NCBI GenBank assembly: GCA_036269975.1
Contig: DATBDL010000425.1
Location: 1-13,141 of the forward strand
Length of the DNA stretch: 13,141 nt
Reading direction: 5' to 3'
Origin: DATEPR01 sp036269975
GTDB lineage: Bacteria; Actinomycetota; Actinomycetes; Mycobacteriales; Pseudonocardiaceae
In this document: one piece after another, positions 6,854 to 12,858 of the stretch
Position numbering within the stretch: the stretch's first letter is position 1
Layout of the letters: each line of letters starts with the position of its first letter
Program-made: the position numbers and the translations under genes
The notes under the pieces: generated by a model
Databases searched by the model: none
What the model was told of the DNA's origin: nothing
What the model saw: only the letters and a program-made list of their open reading frames with translations

Positions 6854-7455
6854 TCCGCGTCCTGCTCGCCGACGACCAGGCCCTCGTCCGTGGGGCACTG
6901 TCGGCGATGCTGAACCTGGAGAACGACATCGAGGTCGTCGCCGAGGTCGGGTCCGGTGACGACGTGGTGCCGGCAGCGCGGCGTACCAATCCGGACGTCG
7001 CCCTGCTGGACGTGCAGATGCCCGGCAAGGACGGTCTCACCGCGGCCGCCGAACTGCGGGACAGCATTCCCGGCTGCCGCGTCGTGATCTGCACGACGTT
7101 CGGCCGGCCGGGCTACCTGGTCCGCGCGATGGCGGCGGGGGCGGCCGGTTTCGTGGTGAAGGACGCGCCGCCCGAGGAACTCGTGGACGCCGTCCGTCGA
7201 GTCCACAACGGACTGCGGGTCGTCGATCCCGCGCTGGCAGCCGAGTCGCTCGCCCGTGGCGCGAGCCCGCTGACCGACCGCGAGCGGGACGTCCTCAACG
7301 CCGCGCGTGACGGTGGGACCGTGTCGGACGTGTCGAAGCAGCTACACCTCTCCGAAGGCACGGTACGTAACCACCTTTCGTCGGCGATCGGCAAAACCGG
7401 CGCCCGGACCAGGGCGGAAGCCGCACGGATCGCGGAGGACTGTGGCTGGCTGTGA
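6850..7455 (+). CDS. NarL/LuxR-family response regulator (DesR-like)
   Basis: A 201-residue transcriptional regulator, partner of the upstream kinase. The receiver domain has acidic pair D8/D9, phospho-acceptor D54 in LLDVQMPG, T82 in ICTTFG, and K104 in GFVVKDAPPEEL. A LuxR-type helix-turn-helix follows (about 139-195), with PLTDRERDVLNAARDGGT and the recognition helix LSEGTVRNHLSSAIGKTG. The GTG start overlaps the kinase stop, so the pair is translationally coupled. A likely target is its own operon: an inverted repeat at 3788-3816 lies upstream of the exporter genes at a typical activator distance. That link is inference. Confidence 0.93.
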   Translation: MIRVLLADDQALVRGALSAMLNLENDIEVVAEVGSGDDVVPAARRTNPDVALLDVQMPGKDGLTAAAELRDSIPGCRVVICTTFGRPGYLVRAMAAGAAGFVVKDAPPEELVDAVRRVHNGLRVVDPALAAESLARGASPLTDRERDVLNAARDGGTVSDVSKQLHLSEGTVRNHLSSAIGKTGARTRAEAARIAEDCGWL

Positions 7456-7487
7456 GGCCGTTCTCCGGCTCTGACACCATGACGTAC

Positions 7488-8132
7488 GTGACTGGCTCCG
7501 CTCTGTCGCTGGTTCGGCGGTGGCTGGTGCGTGGCGCACTCGCCGCGGTGGTCGTCATCGCGCTGTTGGTCGGTGGCACGGCGTTCCGCGTCTGGCAGTA
7601 CGGCCGGGTCGACGATCGCGGCCACGCCGACGTGATCCTCGTGCTGGGCGCCGCACAGTACGACGGCGATCCGTCGTCGATCCTGCGATCCCGCCTCAAC
7701 CACGCCAAGACCCTGTACGACGAGGGCGTCGCCACCGAGATCGTCACCGTCGGCGGCCGGCGCCCACGCGACAGGTTCACCGAGGCCGAGGCCGGTGACA
7801 GGTACCTGACCAGTCAGGGCGTGCCGGGCAGCCGGATCACCGAGGTCAACACCGGCAACGACACCCTGACCAGCATGCAGGCCGCCGCGGCCGTGCTGCG
7901 GCGGCACGGCTGGGGGAGTGCCGTGCTGGTCAGCGACCCGTGGCACATGTTCCGCGCCAAGACGATGGCCAGCGATTCCGGCATCGACGCGTGGACGTCG
8001 CCGACGCACAGCGGCCCCGCCGTCCAGACCAGATCGACTCAACTCCGTTACATCGCAAGGGAAACCGCGGCGCTGCTGTACTACCGGGTGACCAGGGCGC
8101 CGGCCGACGACGTGGGCACCGGCCTGGGCTGA
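7488..8132 (+). CDS. YdcF/DUF218 family membrane-anchored protein
   Basis: A protein of about 214 residues with a basic start (RRWLVRG) and one hydrophobic helix at about 12-31, then a Rossmann-like DUF218 domain outside the membrane. Family motifs visible are ADVILVLGAAQYDGDPS, ILRSRLNHAKTLYDEG, IVTVGGRRP, TEAEAGDRYLTSQGVP, NTGNDTLTSMQAAAAVL and VLVSDPWHMFRAKTMA. The biochemical role of this family is unsettled; E. coli YdcF binds S-adenosylmethionine and SanA-type relatives affect the envelope. The start is ambiguous. GTG 7488 has a CACCAT box 7 nt upstream, as in other leaderless genes here; ATG 7479 and GTG 7452 (overlapping the regulator stop as GTGA) are in-frame alternatives. dgt follows after 20 bp. 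Confidence 0.85.
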   Translation: MTGSALSLVRRWLVRGALAAVVVIALLVGGTAFRVWQYGRVDDRGHADVILVLGAAQYDGDPSSILRSRLNHAKTLYDEGVATEIVTVGGRRPRDRFTEAEAGDRYLTSQGVPGSRITEVNTGNDTLTSMQAAAAVLRRHGWGSAVLVSDPWHMFRAKTMASDSGIDAWTSPTHSGPAVQTRSTQLRYIARETAALLYYRVTRAPADDVGTGLG

Positions 8133-8140
8133 GCCGACCG

Positions 8141-8146
8141 TAGGCT
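8141..8146 (+). promoter_or_regulatory. -10 box for leaderless dgt
   Basis: TAGGCT (TANNNT) lies 6 nt before the GTG at 8153, and no Shine-Dalgarno is present. This is the classical actinobacterial leaderless-gene geometry. Any -35 would fall inside the end of the preceding gene. Confidence 0.6.
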
Positions 8147-8152
8147 GGTCGG

Positions 8153-9400
8153 GTGACACCGGGGTACTCCACGCACGACCAGCAACGGCTGGTCGCCGAG
8201 CCGGCCAAGCATGCCGCGCTGCCCGGCGCGGGACCGGACTCGCGGTCGCCGTTCGCGAGGGACAGGGCCAGGGTGTTGCACTCGGCCGCGCTGCGGCGGC
8301 TGGCCGGCAAGACCCAGGTCGTCGGGCCGGGCGAGGGTGACGTGCCACGCACCCGGCTCACGCACTCCCTCGAGGTGGCCCAGATCGGTCGCGGGATCGG
8401 CGAGGAACTCGGCTGCGATCCGGACCTGGTGGACACGGCCGGGCTCGCGCACGACATCGGTCATCCGCCGTTCGGGCACAACGGGGAGCGGGTGCTCGAC
8501 GAGGTCGCGCAGCCGTGCGGCGGCTTCGAGGGCAACGCGCAGACGCTGCGCATCCTGACCCGGCTGGAGCCCAAGGTACTCACGGCAGACGGCGAGAGCA
8601 GTGGTCTCAACCTGACAAGGGCGTGCCTGGACGCGGCGTGCAAGTACCCGTGGCCGCGAGTGGCCGACACCCCGAAATTCGGTGTCTACTCCGACGACCT
8701 GCCGGTGTTCGAGTGGCTGCGGGATGGCGCGCCGTCACGTCGACGGTGCCTTGAGGCCCAGGTGATGGACTGGGCCGACGACGTCGCCTACTCGGTGCAC
8801 GACGTCGAGGACGGTGTTCTGTCGCACCGGATCTCGCTGGACGTGCTGGCGGATCCGGCGGAGCTGGCGGTGCTGGCCGAACTGGCCACGACGCACTTCT
8901 CCGGCGGTCCGGCCGCCGAGTTGGCGGCCGGCGCGCTGCTCGGCTTGCCGGTGGTCGCCGACCTGGCAGGGGACGGCTACGACGGGTCACGGGCAGCCCA
9001 GGTGGCGTTGAAACGGCTGACCAGCGAATTGGTCGGCCGGTTCGCCGGGGCAGTGGTGACGTCGACCCGTAGCAGCTACGGATCAGGTCGCCTGACCAGA
9101 TACGCGGCCGAACTCGTTGTACCAGAACAGGTCGCGGCCGAAGTCGCGTTGCTCAAGGCGCTCGCGCTGCGCTACGTGATGCGTGATCCGGACCGGTTGG
9201 CCCGCCAGGCAAGGCAGCGCGAGTTGCTGGCCGAACTGTTCGACCGACTGCTGCGCAGGGCACCCGCCGCGCTCGACCCGGTGTTCGACCCGGCGTGGAA
9301 GGCGGCTTCGGACGATCCGGCCCGGCTCCGAGTGGTGGTCGACCAGGTCGCCTCCCTGACCGACGGCCAGGCGGTGCGCTGGCATCACGAGCTGTCCTGA
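8153..9400 (+). CDS. dgt: Deoxyguanosinetriphosphate triphosphohydrolase
   Basis: An HD-domain enzyme of 415 residues that hydrolyses dGTP (and often other dNTPs) to the deoxynucleoside and tripolyphosphate, adjusting cytosolic dNTP pools. The metal-binding HD signature is complete: His71 in RLTHSLEV, His100-Asp101 in GLAHDIGHPPFGHNGE, and Asp209 in DWADDVAYSVHDVEDG. Other family motifs are RSPFARDRARVLHSAALRRL near the N-terminus and GGFEGNAQTLRILTRLEPK. Length matches actinobacterial dGTPases, which often precede the DNA primase gene; here a small gene and a serpin follow instead. The GTG start is supported by the TAGGCT box 6 nt upstream. No anomaly is seen. Confidence 0.96.
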   Translation: MTPGYSTHDQQRLVAEPAKHAALPGAGPDSRSPFARDRARVLHSAALRRLAGKTQVVGPGEGDVPRTRLTHSLEVAQIGRGIGEELGCDPDLVDTAGLAHDIGHPPFGHNGERVLDEVAQPCGGFEGNAQTLRILTRLEPKVLTADGESSGLNLTRACLDAACKYPWPRVADTPKFGVYSDDLPVFEWLRDGAPSRRRCLEAQVMDWADDVAYSVHDVEDGVLSHRISLDVLADPAELAVLAELATTHFSGGPAAELAAGALLGLPVVADLAGDGYDGSRAAQVALKRLTSELVGRFAGAVVTSTRSSYGSGRLTRYAAELVVPEQVAAEVALLKALALRYVMRDPDRLARQARQRELLAELFDRLLRRAPAALDPVFDPAWKAASDDPARLRVVVDQVASLTDGQAVRWHHELS

Positions 9401-9485
9401 GCTCCCCATTTCGGTCGTTTGTCGGATAATTCCGCTCACGGTGAACTGACCCCCCGCGTAGTTGCCCAGTGGCACACTCGAAGAC

Positions 9486-9707
9486 ATGGCGGACAAAGAA
9501 CCAAAGCGGCCCAGAGGCCGGCGCGGCCGATCAGCCGCGCGGCAAACGGTGACCGCCGACCCAGGCGACGACCAACCCGGTGACGAGGGCTCAGCCGGCG
9601 TGCGCGAACCACGCCGTCCCAAGCCGAAGGGCCCCGTGTCCGGAGCAGGCGCATTACCCGAACCCGAACAGTTCTTAACGGCCGCGCTACCCGACCCGAG
9701 GCACTGA
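9486..9707 (+). CDS. Small basic, disordered protein preceding the serpin, two TTA codons
   Basis: A 73-residue protein that I do not recognise. It is hydrophilic and probably disordered: a basic N-terminal half (KEPKRPRGRRGRSAARQ), an acidic stretch (DPGDDQPGDEG), another basic Pro-rich run (REPRRPKPKGP) and a short hydrophobic tail (EQFLTAALPDPRH). No membrane segment or signal peptide is visible. The ATG at 9486 is 7 nt behind a CACACT box, like other leaderless starts here; a GTG at 9462 is a less likely alternative. Two Leu codons (57 and 64; 9654-9656 and 9675-9677) are TTA, rare in this genome type. The serpin start lies only 3 nt after its stop, and the serpin's GAGG lies inside its last codons, so the two are probably coupled. 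Function unknown; a role in making or handling the serpin is speculation. Confidence 0.65.
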   Translation: MADKEPKRPRGRRGRSAARQTVTADPGDDQPGDEGSAGVREPRRPKPKGPVSGAGALPEPEQFLTAALPDPRH

Positions 9708-9710
9708 CCG

Positions 9711-11696
9711 GTGCCGACCGCCTCGGTCAGGCAGCGGGTGGAGCATGCCCACCTGGCATTCGCCCTTGCCGTACAGCGGGTGTTGGGTAGCGGGCGGTTC
9801 GAGGCGGCCTGCTGGTCGCCGTATTCGGTGGCGTGCGCGCTGGGTCTGGCTGCGACCGGAGCACGAGGCGCCACCCGAGCGGAACTGATCGCACTACTGC
9901 ACGGCGATGTCAACCAGGAAGGGAGTGATGCCAAAGGAATCGGCGAACAAGGCAACGGGCAAGAAGGCACGGATGCCAACAGCGCCCCACCCGGCGACGG
10001 CAACAGATCCAGCGAGTCCACCAAGCAAAGCGCAATGCGTGGTGGGTCCGGAGAACTAGCCAACCGGAGTGAGGTGCTCGGTACGGCCGGTGATCTCGGC
10101 CAGCCCGGTGTGATGGCCGGCGAGGCTGGTGTGATGGGTGGCCAGGCTGGTGATCTCGGTGAGCACAGCGCAATGCTCAGCGAGGCCGCCGTGGTGGACT
10201 CGGGCCGGGGGTCTCGCGGTGGTGGCGGGCCGGTGCTCGGCGTGGCCAACACGTTGTGGACGCGGGCGGACGCACAGATCCGTCCCCAGTTCACGGCCGA
10301 ACTCGGCCGCTGGCCAGGCGGTCGCGTGCGGACGGCGCCGTTCCACAGTCAGCCCGAGGCAGCTCGGCGACTGATCAACGCCGACGTGGCCGAGACAACG
10401 CACGGCCTGATCCGGGAACTACTCGGCCCCGGAACGGTCACCGCCGATACTGCGGCCACGCTGGTGAATGCCCTCTACCTGAAGGTGGCCTGGCGCGACG
10501 CGTTCCCGCAGCACGCCACCGAGCCGCGCCCGTTCCACACCGCGGCCGGCCCGGTCCAGGTGCCCACCATGCGACTGCCGAACAAACGCCTCGGCTACGC
10601 GTCCGCAGACGGTTGGCAGGTAGTAGTGCTGCCGGCAGCCGGCGACGTCGAAGCCGTGATCCTGTTGCCCGACAACACAAACGCCGCCGCCCCCGGCACC
10701 GCAAGCGCCGACCCCGGCGGAGCGCCAAGCGCCGTCGCGTCCGGTGTCGCGAATGCGGCTACGTCCGGTGTCGCGAATGCCGCTGCGCCCGCCGTCCCGA
10801 ATCCGGCAACGCCCGGTGTCGCGAATGCCGCCCCAACTGGTGTCGAGAACGCCGCCGCAGCGGGTGTCGCCAGCGTCACCCCAGGCGGGGCCGCCGACGC
10901 CGGCCCAGCCGGTGCAGTAAGCGCTGCGGCGCCCGGTGTCCCGAATGCGGCCGCCCCTGGCATCGCAAGCGCCGGCCCCGGCGGAGCGACGAGCGCGGCA
11001 GCGCCCGGTGTGGCGAATGCTGCCGCACCGGGAGTGGCGAGCGCCGCACCAACTGGCGTCGCGAACGCCGCCACAGCGGGTGTCACCAGCGCCACCCCGC
11101 CCGGTGTGGCGAATGCCGCTGCGTCCGGAGCGGCGAGCACCGCCCCAACTGGTGTGGCGAATGCTGTCGCGCCGGGCGTGGCGAGCGCCGGCCCAGTCGG
11201 GGCGGCAAGCGGCGCCCCGGCCGGAACTGGGAATGCCGCCTCAACTGGGGCGACGAGCGCCACCCCTGCCGGTGTTGGCGGCCTGGCTGTGGCGGAGGCC
11301 GCGCTGGATGCTGGCACGTTGGCCGCCCTACTCGCCGCGTCCACACCGATCGCCGTCGACCTGTACCTGCCCCGGTTTGCCGTCCGGGCCAAGGCCAACC
11401 TGACGTCGGCGCTCGCGGCTCTCGGCGCACCGACGATGTTCAGCGATCACGCCGACTTCAGCGGCATCGCCGACCAGGCGATGGCAATCGCCGGCGTGCG
11501 TCACGAAGCCGTGCTCACCGTCGACGAACAAGGGCTCGAGGGGGCCGCTGCTACCGGCATGGTGGTGCGCGCGTTGGCGCTGCGGCGCGATGTCAGCGAA
11601 CCACTGGTGGTTCGGGTCGATCGGCCGTTCCTGTTCCTGGTGCGCCACCGCACCAGCGGCGCGATCTACTTCCTGGCCCGCATCACACGCCCGTGA
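9711..11696 (+). CDS. Serpin family protein with two large low-complexity insertions
   Basis: A serine/cysteine protease inhibitor-type protein of 661 residues; serpins usually have 370-420. Core motifs are present: FEAACWSPYSVACALGLAATGARG (helices A-B, 30-53), GVANTLW (177-183), ARRLINADVAETTHGLIREL, VNALYLKVAWRDAF (252-265, the breach/shutter NAxYxKxxW signature), VDLYLPRFAV, FSDHADFSGIAD and the C-terminal DRPFLFLVRHRTSGAIYFLARI. The hinge VDEQGLEGAAATG puts P17 at Glu606 and predicts P1-P1' as Leu622-Ala623, suggesting chymotrypsin- or subtilisin-like targets. P14 is Leu609 instead of the usual Thr/Ser. Two insertions interrupt the core: about residues 67-173 and the 24 octapeptides at 329-520. 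Without them about 362 residues remain. No signal peptide is seen, so it may act inside the cell. The GTG start has GAGG 9 nt upstream. Confidence 0.9.
   Translation: MPTASVRQRVEHAHLAFALAVQRVLGSGRFEAACWSPYSVACALGLAATGARGATRAELIALLHGDVNQEGSDAKGIGEQGNGQEGTDANSAPPGDGNRSSESTKQSAMRGGSGELANRSEVLGTAGDLGQPGVMAGEAGVMGGQAGDLGEHSAMLSEAAVVDSGRGSRGGGGPVLGVANTLWTRADAQIRPQFTAELGRWPGGRVRTAPFHSQPEAARRLINADVAETTHGLIRELLGPGTVTADTAATLVNALYLKVAWRDAFPQHATEPRPFHTAAGPVQVPTMRLPNKRLGYASADGWQVVVLPAAGDVEAVILLPDNTNAAAPGTASADPGGAPSAVASGVANAATSGVANAAAPAVPNPATPGVANAAPTGVENAAAAGVASVTPGGAADAGPAGAVSAAAPGVPNAAAPGIASAGPGGATSAAAPGVANAAAPGVASAAPTGVANAATAGVTSATPPGVANAAASGAASTAPTGVANAVAPGVASAGPVGAASGAPAGTGNAASTGATSATPAGVGGLAVAEAALDAGTLAALLAASTPIAVDLYLPRFAVRAKANLTSALAALGAPTMFSDHADFSGIADQAMAIAGVRHEAVLTVDEQGLEGAAATGMVVRALALRRDVSEPLVVRVDRPFLFLVRHRTSGAIYFLARITRP
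9909..10229 (+). other. First serpin insertion (helix C-D region), Gly/Asn/Gln-rich
   Basis: This segment encodes about 107 residues between the end of helix C (ELIALLHGD) and strand s2A (GVANTLW), where ordinary serpins have about 30-40 residues including helix D. The first part is hydrophilic, with a loose repeat (QEGSDAKG, then QEGTDANS 15 residues later), and is visibly less GC-rich than its surroundings. The second part is a Gly/Ala/Met-rich near-repeat. It ends in RGSRGGGGP. An extended C-D loop is known from PAI-2 and MENT; any equivalence in function is speculation. Confidence 0.65.
10071..10190 (+). repeat. Degenerate ~21-bp repeats encoding Gly-Met/Leu-rich heptapeptides
   Basis: About six imperfect units of 6-7 codons: EVLGTAG, DLGQPG, VMAGEAG, VMGGQAG, DLGEHS, AMLSEAA. 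The units VMAGEAG and VMGGQAG and the two GDLG units are clearly related at DNA level (ggtgtgatg..., ggtgatctcgg...). They form the second half of the first serpin insertion. Confidence 0.55.
10695..11270 (+). repeat. 24-bp tandem repeat, 24 copies, in frame inside the serpin gene
   Basis: A block of exactly 576 bp reads as 24 consecutive octapeptides with no phase break. The consensus is G-[V/A]-[A/T]-[N/S]-A-[A/T]-[A/P]-[P/T/G/S]; examples are GVANAAAP (residues 353-360 and 433-440), GVASAAPT (441-448) and GATSATPA (513-520). Gly starts 23 of 24 units; the exception is AVPNPATP. Units with Asn and Ser at position 4 alternate through most of copies 14-21, so a 48-bp higher-order period is visible. 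The encoded domain is almost uncharged and Ala/Gly/Pro/Val-rich, probably extended and flexible. It lies between strand ...VILLPDN and helix G, a surface loop in serpins. Confidence 0.92.
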
Positions 11697-11738
11697 ACCA
11701 CCTCCCGGTTACCGGCGGCGACGACGGGACTCGGCCGA

Positions 11739-12695
11739 CTACAGGTCGACGTGGCCGAGTTTGTCCGGGTTGGCCACGTCGTAGAGCGCTGCCACCACGC
11801 CTGCCCTCACCGACAGCCCGATCACGCGGCCGGTCAGTGTCGGGTGTTCGGCGTCGCCGGGGGCGGCGGACATCACTACGCCCAGGTCGCCGTTGACCAG
11901 CACGAACCTTGTCCCCGACAGCGACTCCGTGCCGTAGCGTTGCATCAGGCCCAGCAGGAACCTGGCGATCTTGTCCGGTCCGGCCACCAGATGGCGGGCG
12001 GTGTTCACCTTGCCGCCGCCGTCGCCTACCAGTACCGCGTCCGGGTGTAGCAGCTCCATCACCGCTTGCACGTCGCCGGTCGACAACGCCGCCAGGAACC
12101 GGCCCAGTACGTCCTGCTGTGCGGCCAGGTCGATCCGGGACGGCGGATCGGCGTCTGCTACTGCCTTTCGTGCGCGGGACGCGTACTGCCGGGCGGTGTC
12201 CGTGGTGCAGTTCAACGTCTCGGCGATCTCCGCGAACGGCACGCCGAACGCGTCGTGCAACACGAACGCGACCCGCTGTTCCGGCGGCAACCGGTCCAGC
12301 ACAATCAGGGCCGCCATCCGCACGCCGTCGTCTCTGACCACGGCCTCCAACGGGTCCTCGCCCGGCTGGCCGGGCAACGGCGTGACCAGCGGCTCCGGCA
12401 GCCACGGCCCGACATAACGCTCACGCCGCACCGCCGCCGACCGCAGGCGGTCCAGGCACAGCCGGCCTACCACCGTGGTCAGCCAGCCACGTAGGTCCCT
12501 GATCTCCGCCCGGCCCGCCGGCGACAGGCCGGCCAGCCGCAGCCACGACTCCTGCACCGCGTCCTCGGCGTCGGCGACACTCGACGTCAGCCGGTAGGCG
12601 ACCCCGATCAGGTGCGACCGATGCGCGGTGAACGTCGCCGCCAGGGCCAGGTCGTTGCGGTCACTGCCTGTCGCGTTCGACCGGATGGGGTCCAC
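11739..12695 (-). CDS. sigJ: ECF41-type RNA polymerase sigma factor with C-terminal NTF2-like domain (SigJ family)
   Basis: An extracytoplasmic-function sigma factor of 318 residues. Region 2 (about 19-85) contains HLIGVAYRLTSSVADAEDAVQ and DLRGWLTTVVGRLCLDRLRS. The linker WLPEPL (98-103) is typical of ECF41. Region 4 (about 122-177) includes VLDRLPPEQRVAFVLHDAFG, FAEIAETLNCTTDTARQ and SRARKAV. The C-terminal SnoaL/NTF2-like domain (about 192-315) carries the ECF41 motif DGGGK (225-229). In this group the attached domain modulates the sigma factor in place of a separate anti-sigma factor. The GTG start at 12695 is 6 nt behind a TACGCT box, suggesting a leaderless transcript; upstream in-frame starts would add a low-complexity stretch with no family match. 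ECF41 genes usually neighbour an oxidoreductase, epimerase or carboxymuconolactone decarboxylase; none is visible here. Confidence 0.93.
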   Translation of the reverse strand: MDPIRSNATGSDRNDLALAATFTAHRSHLIGVAYRLTSSVADAEDAVQESWLRLAGLSPAGRAEIRDLRGWLTTVVGRLCLDRLRSAAVRRERYVGPWLPEPLVTPLPGQPGEDPLEAVVRDDGVRMAALIVLDRLPPEQRVAFVLHDAFGVPFAEIAETLNCTTDTARQYASRARKAVADADPPSRIDLAAQQDVLGRFLAALSTGDVQAVMELLHPDAVLVGDGGGKVNTARHLVAGPDKIARFLLGLMQRYGTESLSGTRFVLVNGDLGVVMSAAPGDAEHPTLTGRVIGLSVRAGVVAALYDVANPDKLGHVDL

Positions 12696-12701
12696 TCCCT
12701 G

Positions 12702-12707
12702 AGCGTA
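12702..12707 (-). promoter_or_regulatory. -10 box for leaderless sigma-factor gene
   Basis: TACGCT on the minus strand lies 6 nt before the GTG at 12695, the same geometry as TAGGCT before dgt. No clear -35 hexamer is seen. Confidence 0.5.
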
Positions 12708-12742
12708 GCCAGGCCCGGACCAGCCGGGTTGATGGCCTTTGC

Positions 12743-12752
12743 TCAGCGCTGA
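12743..12752. promoter_or_regulatory. Perfect 10-bp palindrome in the sigma-factor/Pro-Gln-rich gene divergent region
   Basis: TCAGCGCTGA is a perfect palindrome. It overlaps a direct pair of CTCAG (12742-12746 and 12753-12757, 11 bp apart, one helical turn). Relative to a sigma-factor transcript starting at 12695 it lies at about -48 to -57, so it could serve an activator; it could equally serve the plus-strand gene at 12859. No regulator is identified. Confidence 0.35.
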
Positions 12753-12794
12753 CTCAGCTTCCACACAGCTCCCGCGGCCATCCTGGTGTTGTTG

Positions 12795-12809
12795 GCCGGT
12801 TTCACCGGC
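12795..12809. other. Small inverted repeat upstream of the Pro/Gln-rich gene
   Basis: GCCGGT and ACCGGC form a perfect 6-bp inverted repeat with a 3-nt loop (TTC). It lies 49 bp before the plus-strand start at 12859. It could be an operator half-pair or a weak leader hairpin. It has no T-tract, so it is not a convincing terminator. Confidence 0.3.
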
Positions 12810-12858
12810 AGTGCCCGCCGTTCCAACCAGTGCCCGAACGTCGCCCGAGGAAGTCGTG

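Noticed and set aside
9401..9485. GATAAT (9425-9430) and a TCAC-G-GTGA element after dgt as promoter/operator
   Set aside because: GATAAT resembles a -10 but has no -35 at the right distance, and the imperfect dyad is short. The CACACT box at 9473-9478 is better placed for the downstream gene.
9083..10294. 403-codon minus-strand frame covering the end of dgt and the start of the serpin
   Set aside because: It spans two well-supported genes antisense and shows no domain, start signal or sensible composition.
10695..11270. CRISPR array
   Set aside because: The 24-bp units are contiguous without unique spacers, diverge mainly at synonymous or similar codons and stay in frame, so this is a coding tandem repeat.
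10595..11398. Long open frame on the minus strand across the serpin repeat, coding an Ala/Pro/Thr/Phe repeat protein
   Set aside because: It mirrors the 24-bp repeat: any repeat length divisible by 3 keeps a stop-free frame open throughout. It matches no family and has no start signal, while the plus frame continues a serpin fold on both sides.
11697..11738. Possible terminator between the convergent serpin and sigma-factor genes
   Set aside because: Only a 4-bp CCGG/CCGG stem with a 3-nt loop (11705-11715) is seen, with no T-run; too weak to call.
10256..11896. Long Arg/Cys-rich open frame on the plus strand overlapping the serpin
   Set aside because: Arg/Cys/Gly-rich composition is typical of an off-frame reading of GC-rich coding DNA; no domain is recognisable and it runs past the serpin stop into the antisense of the sigma-factor gene.
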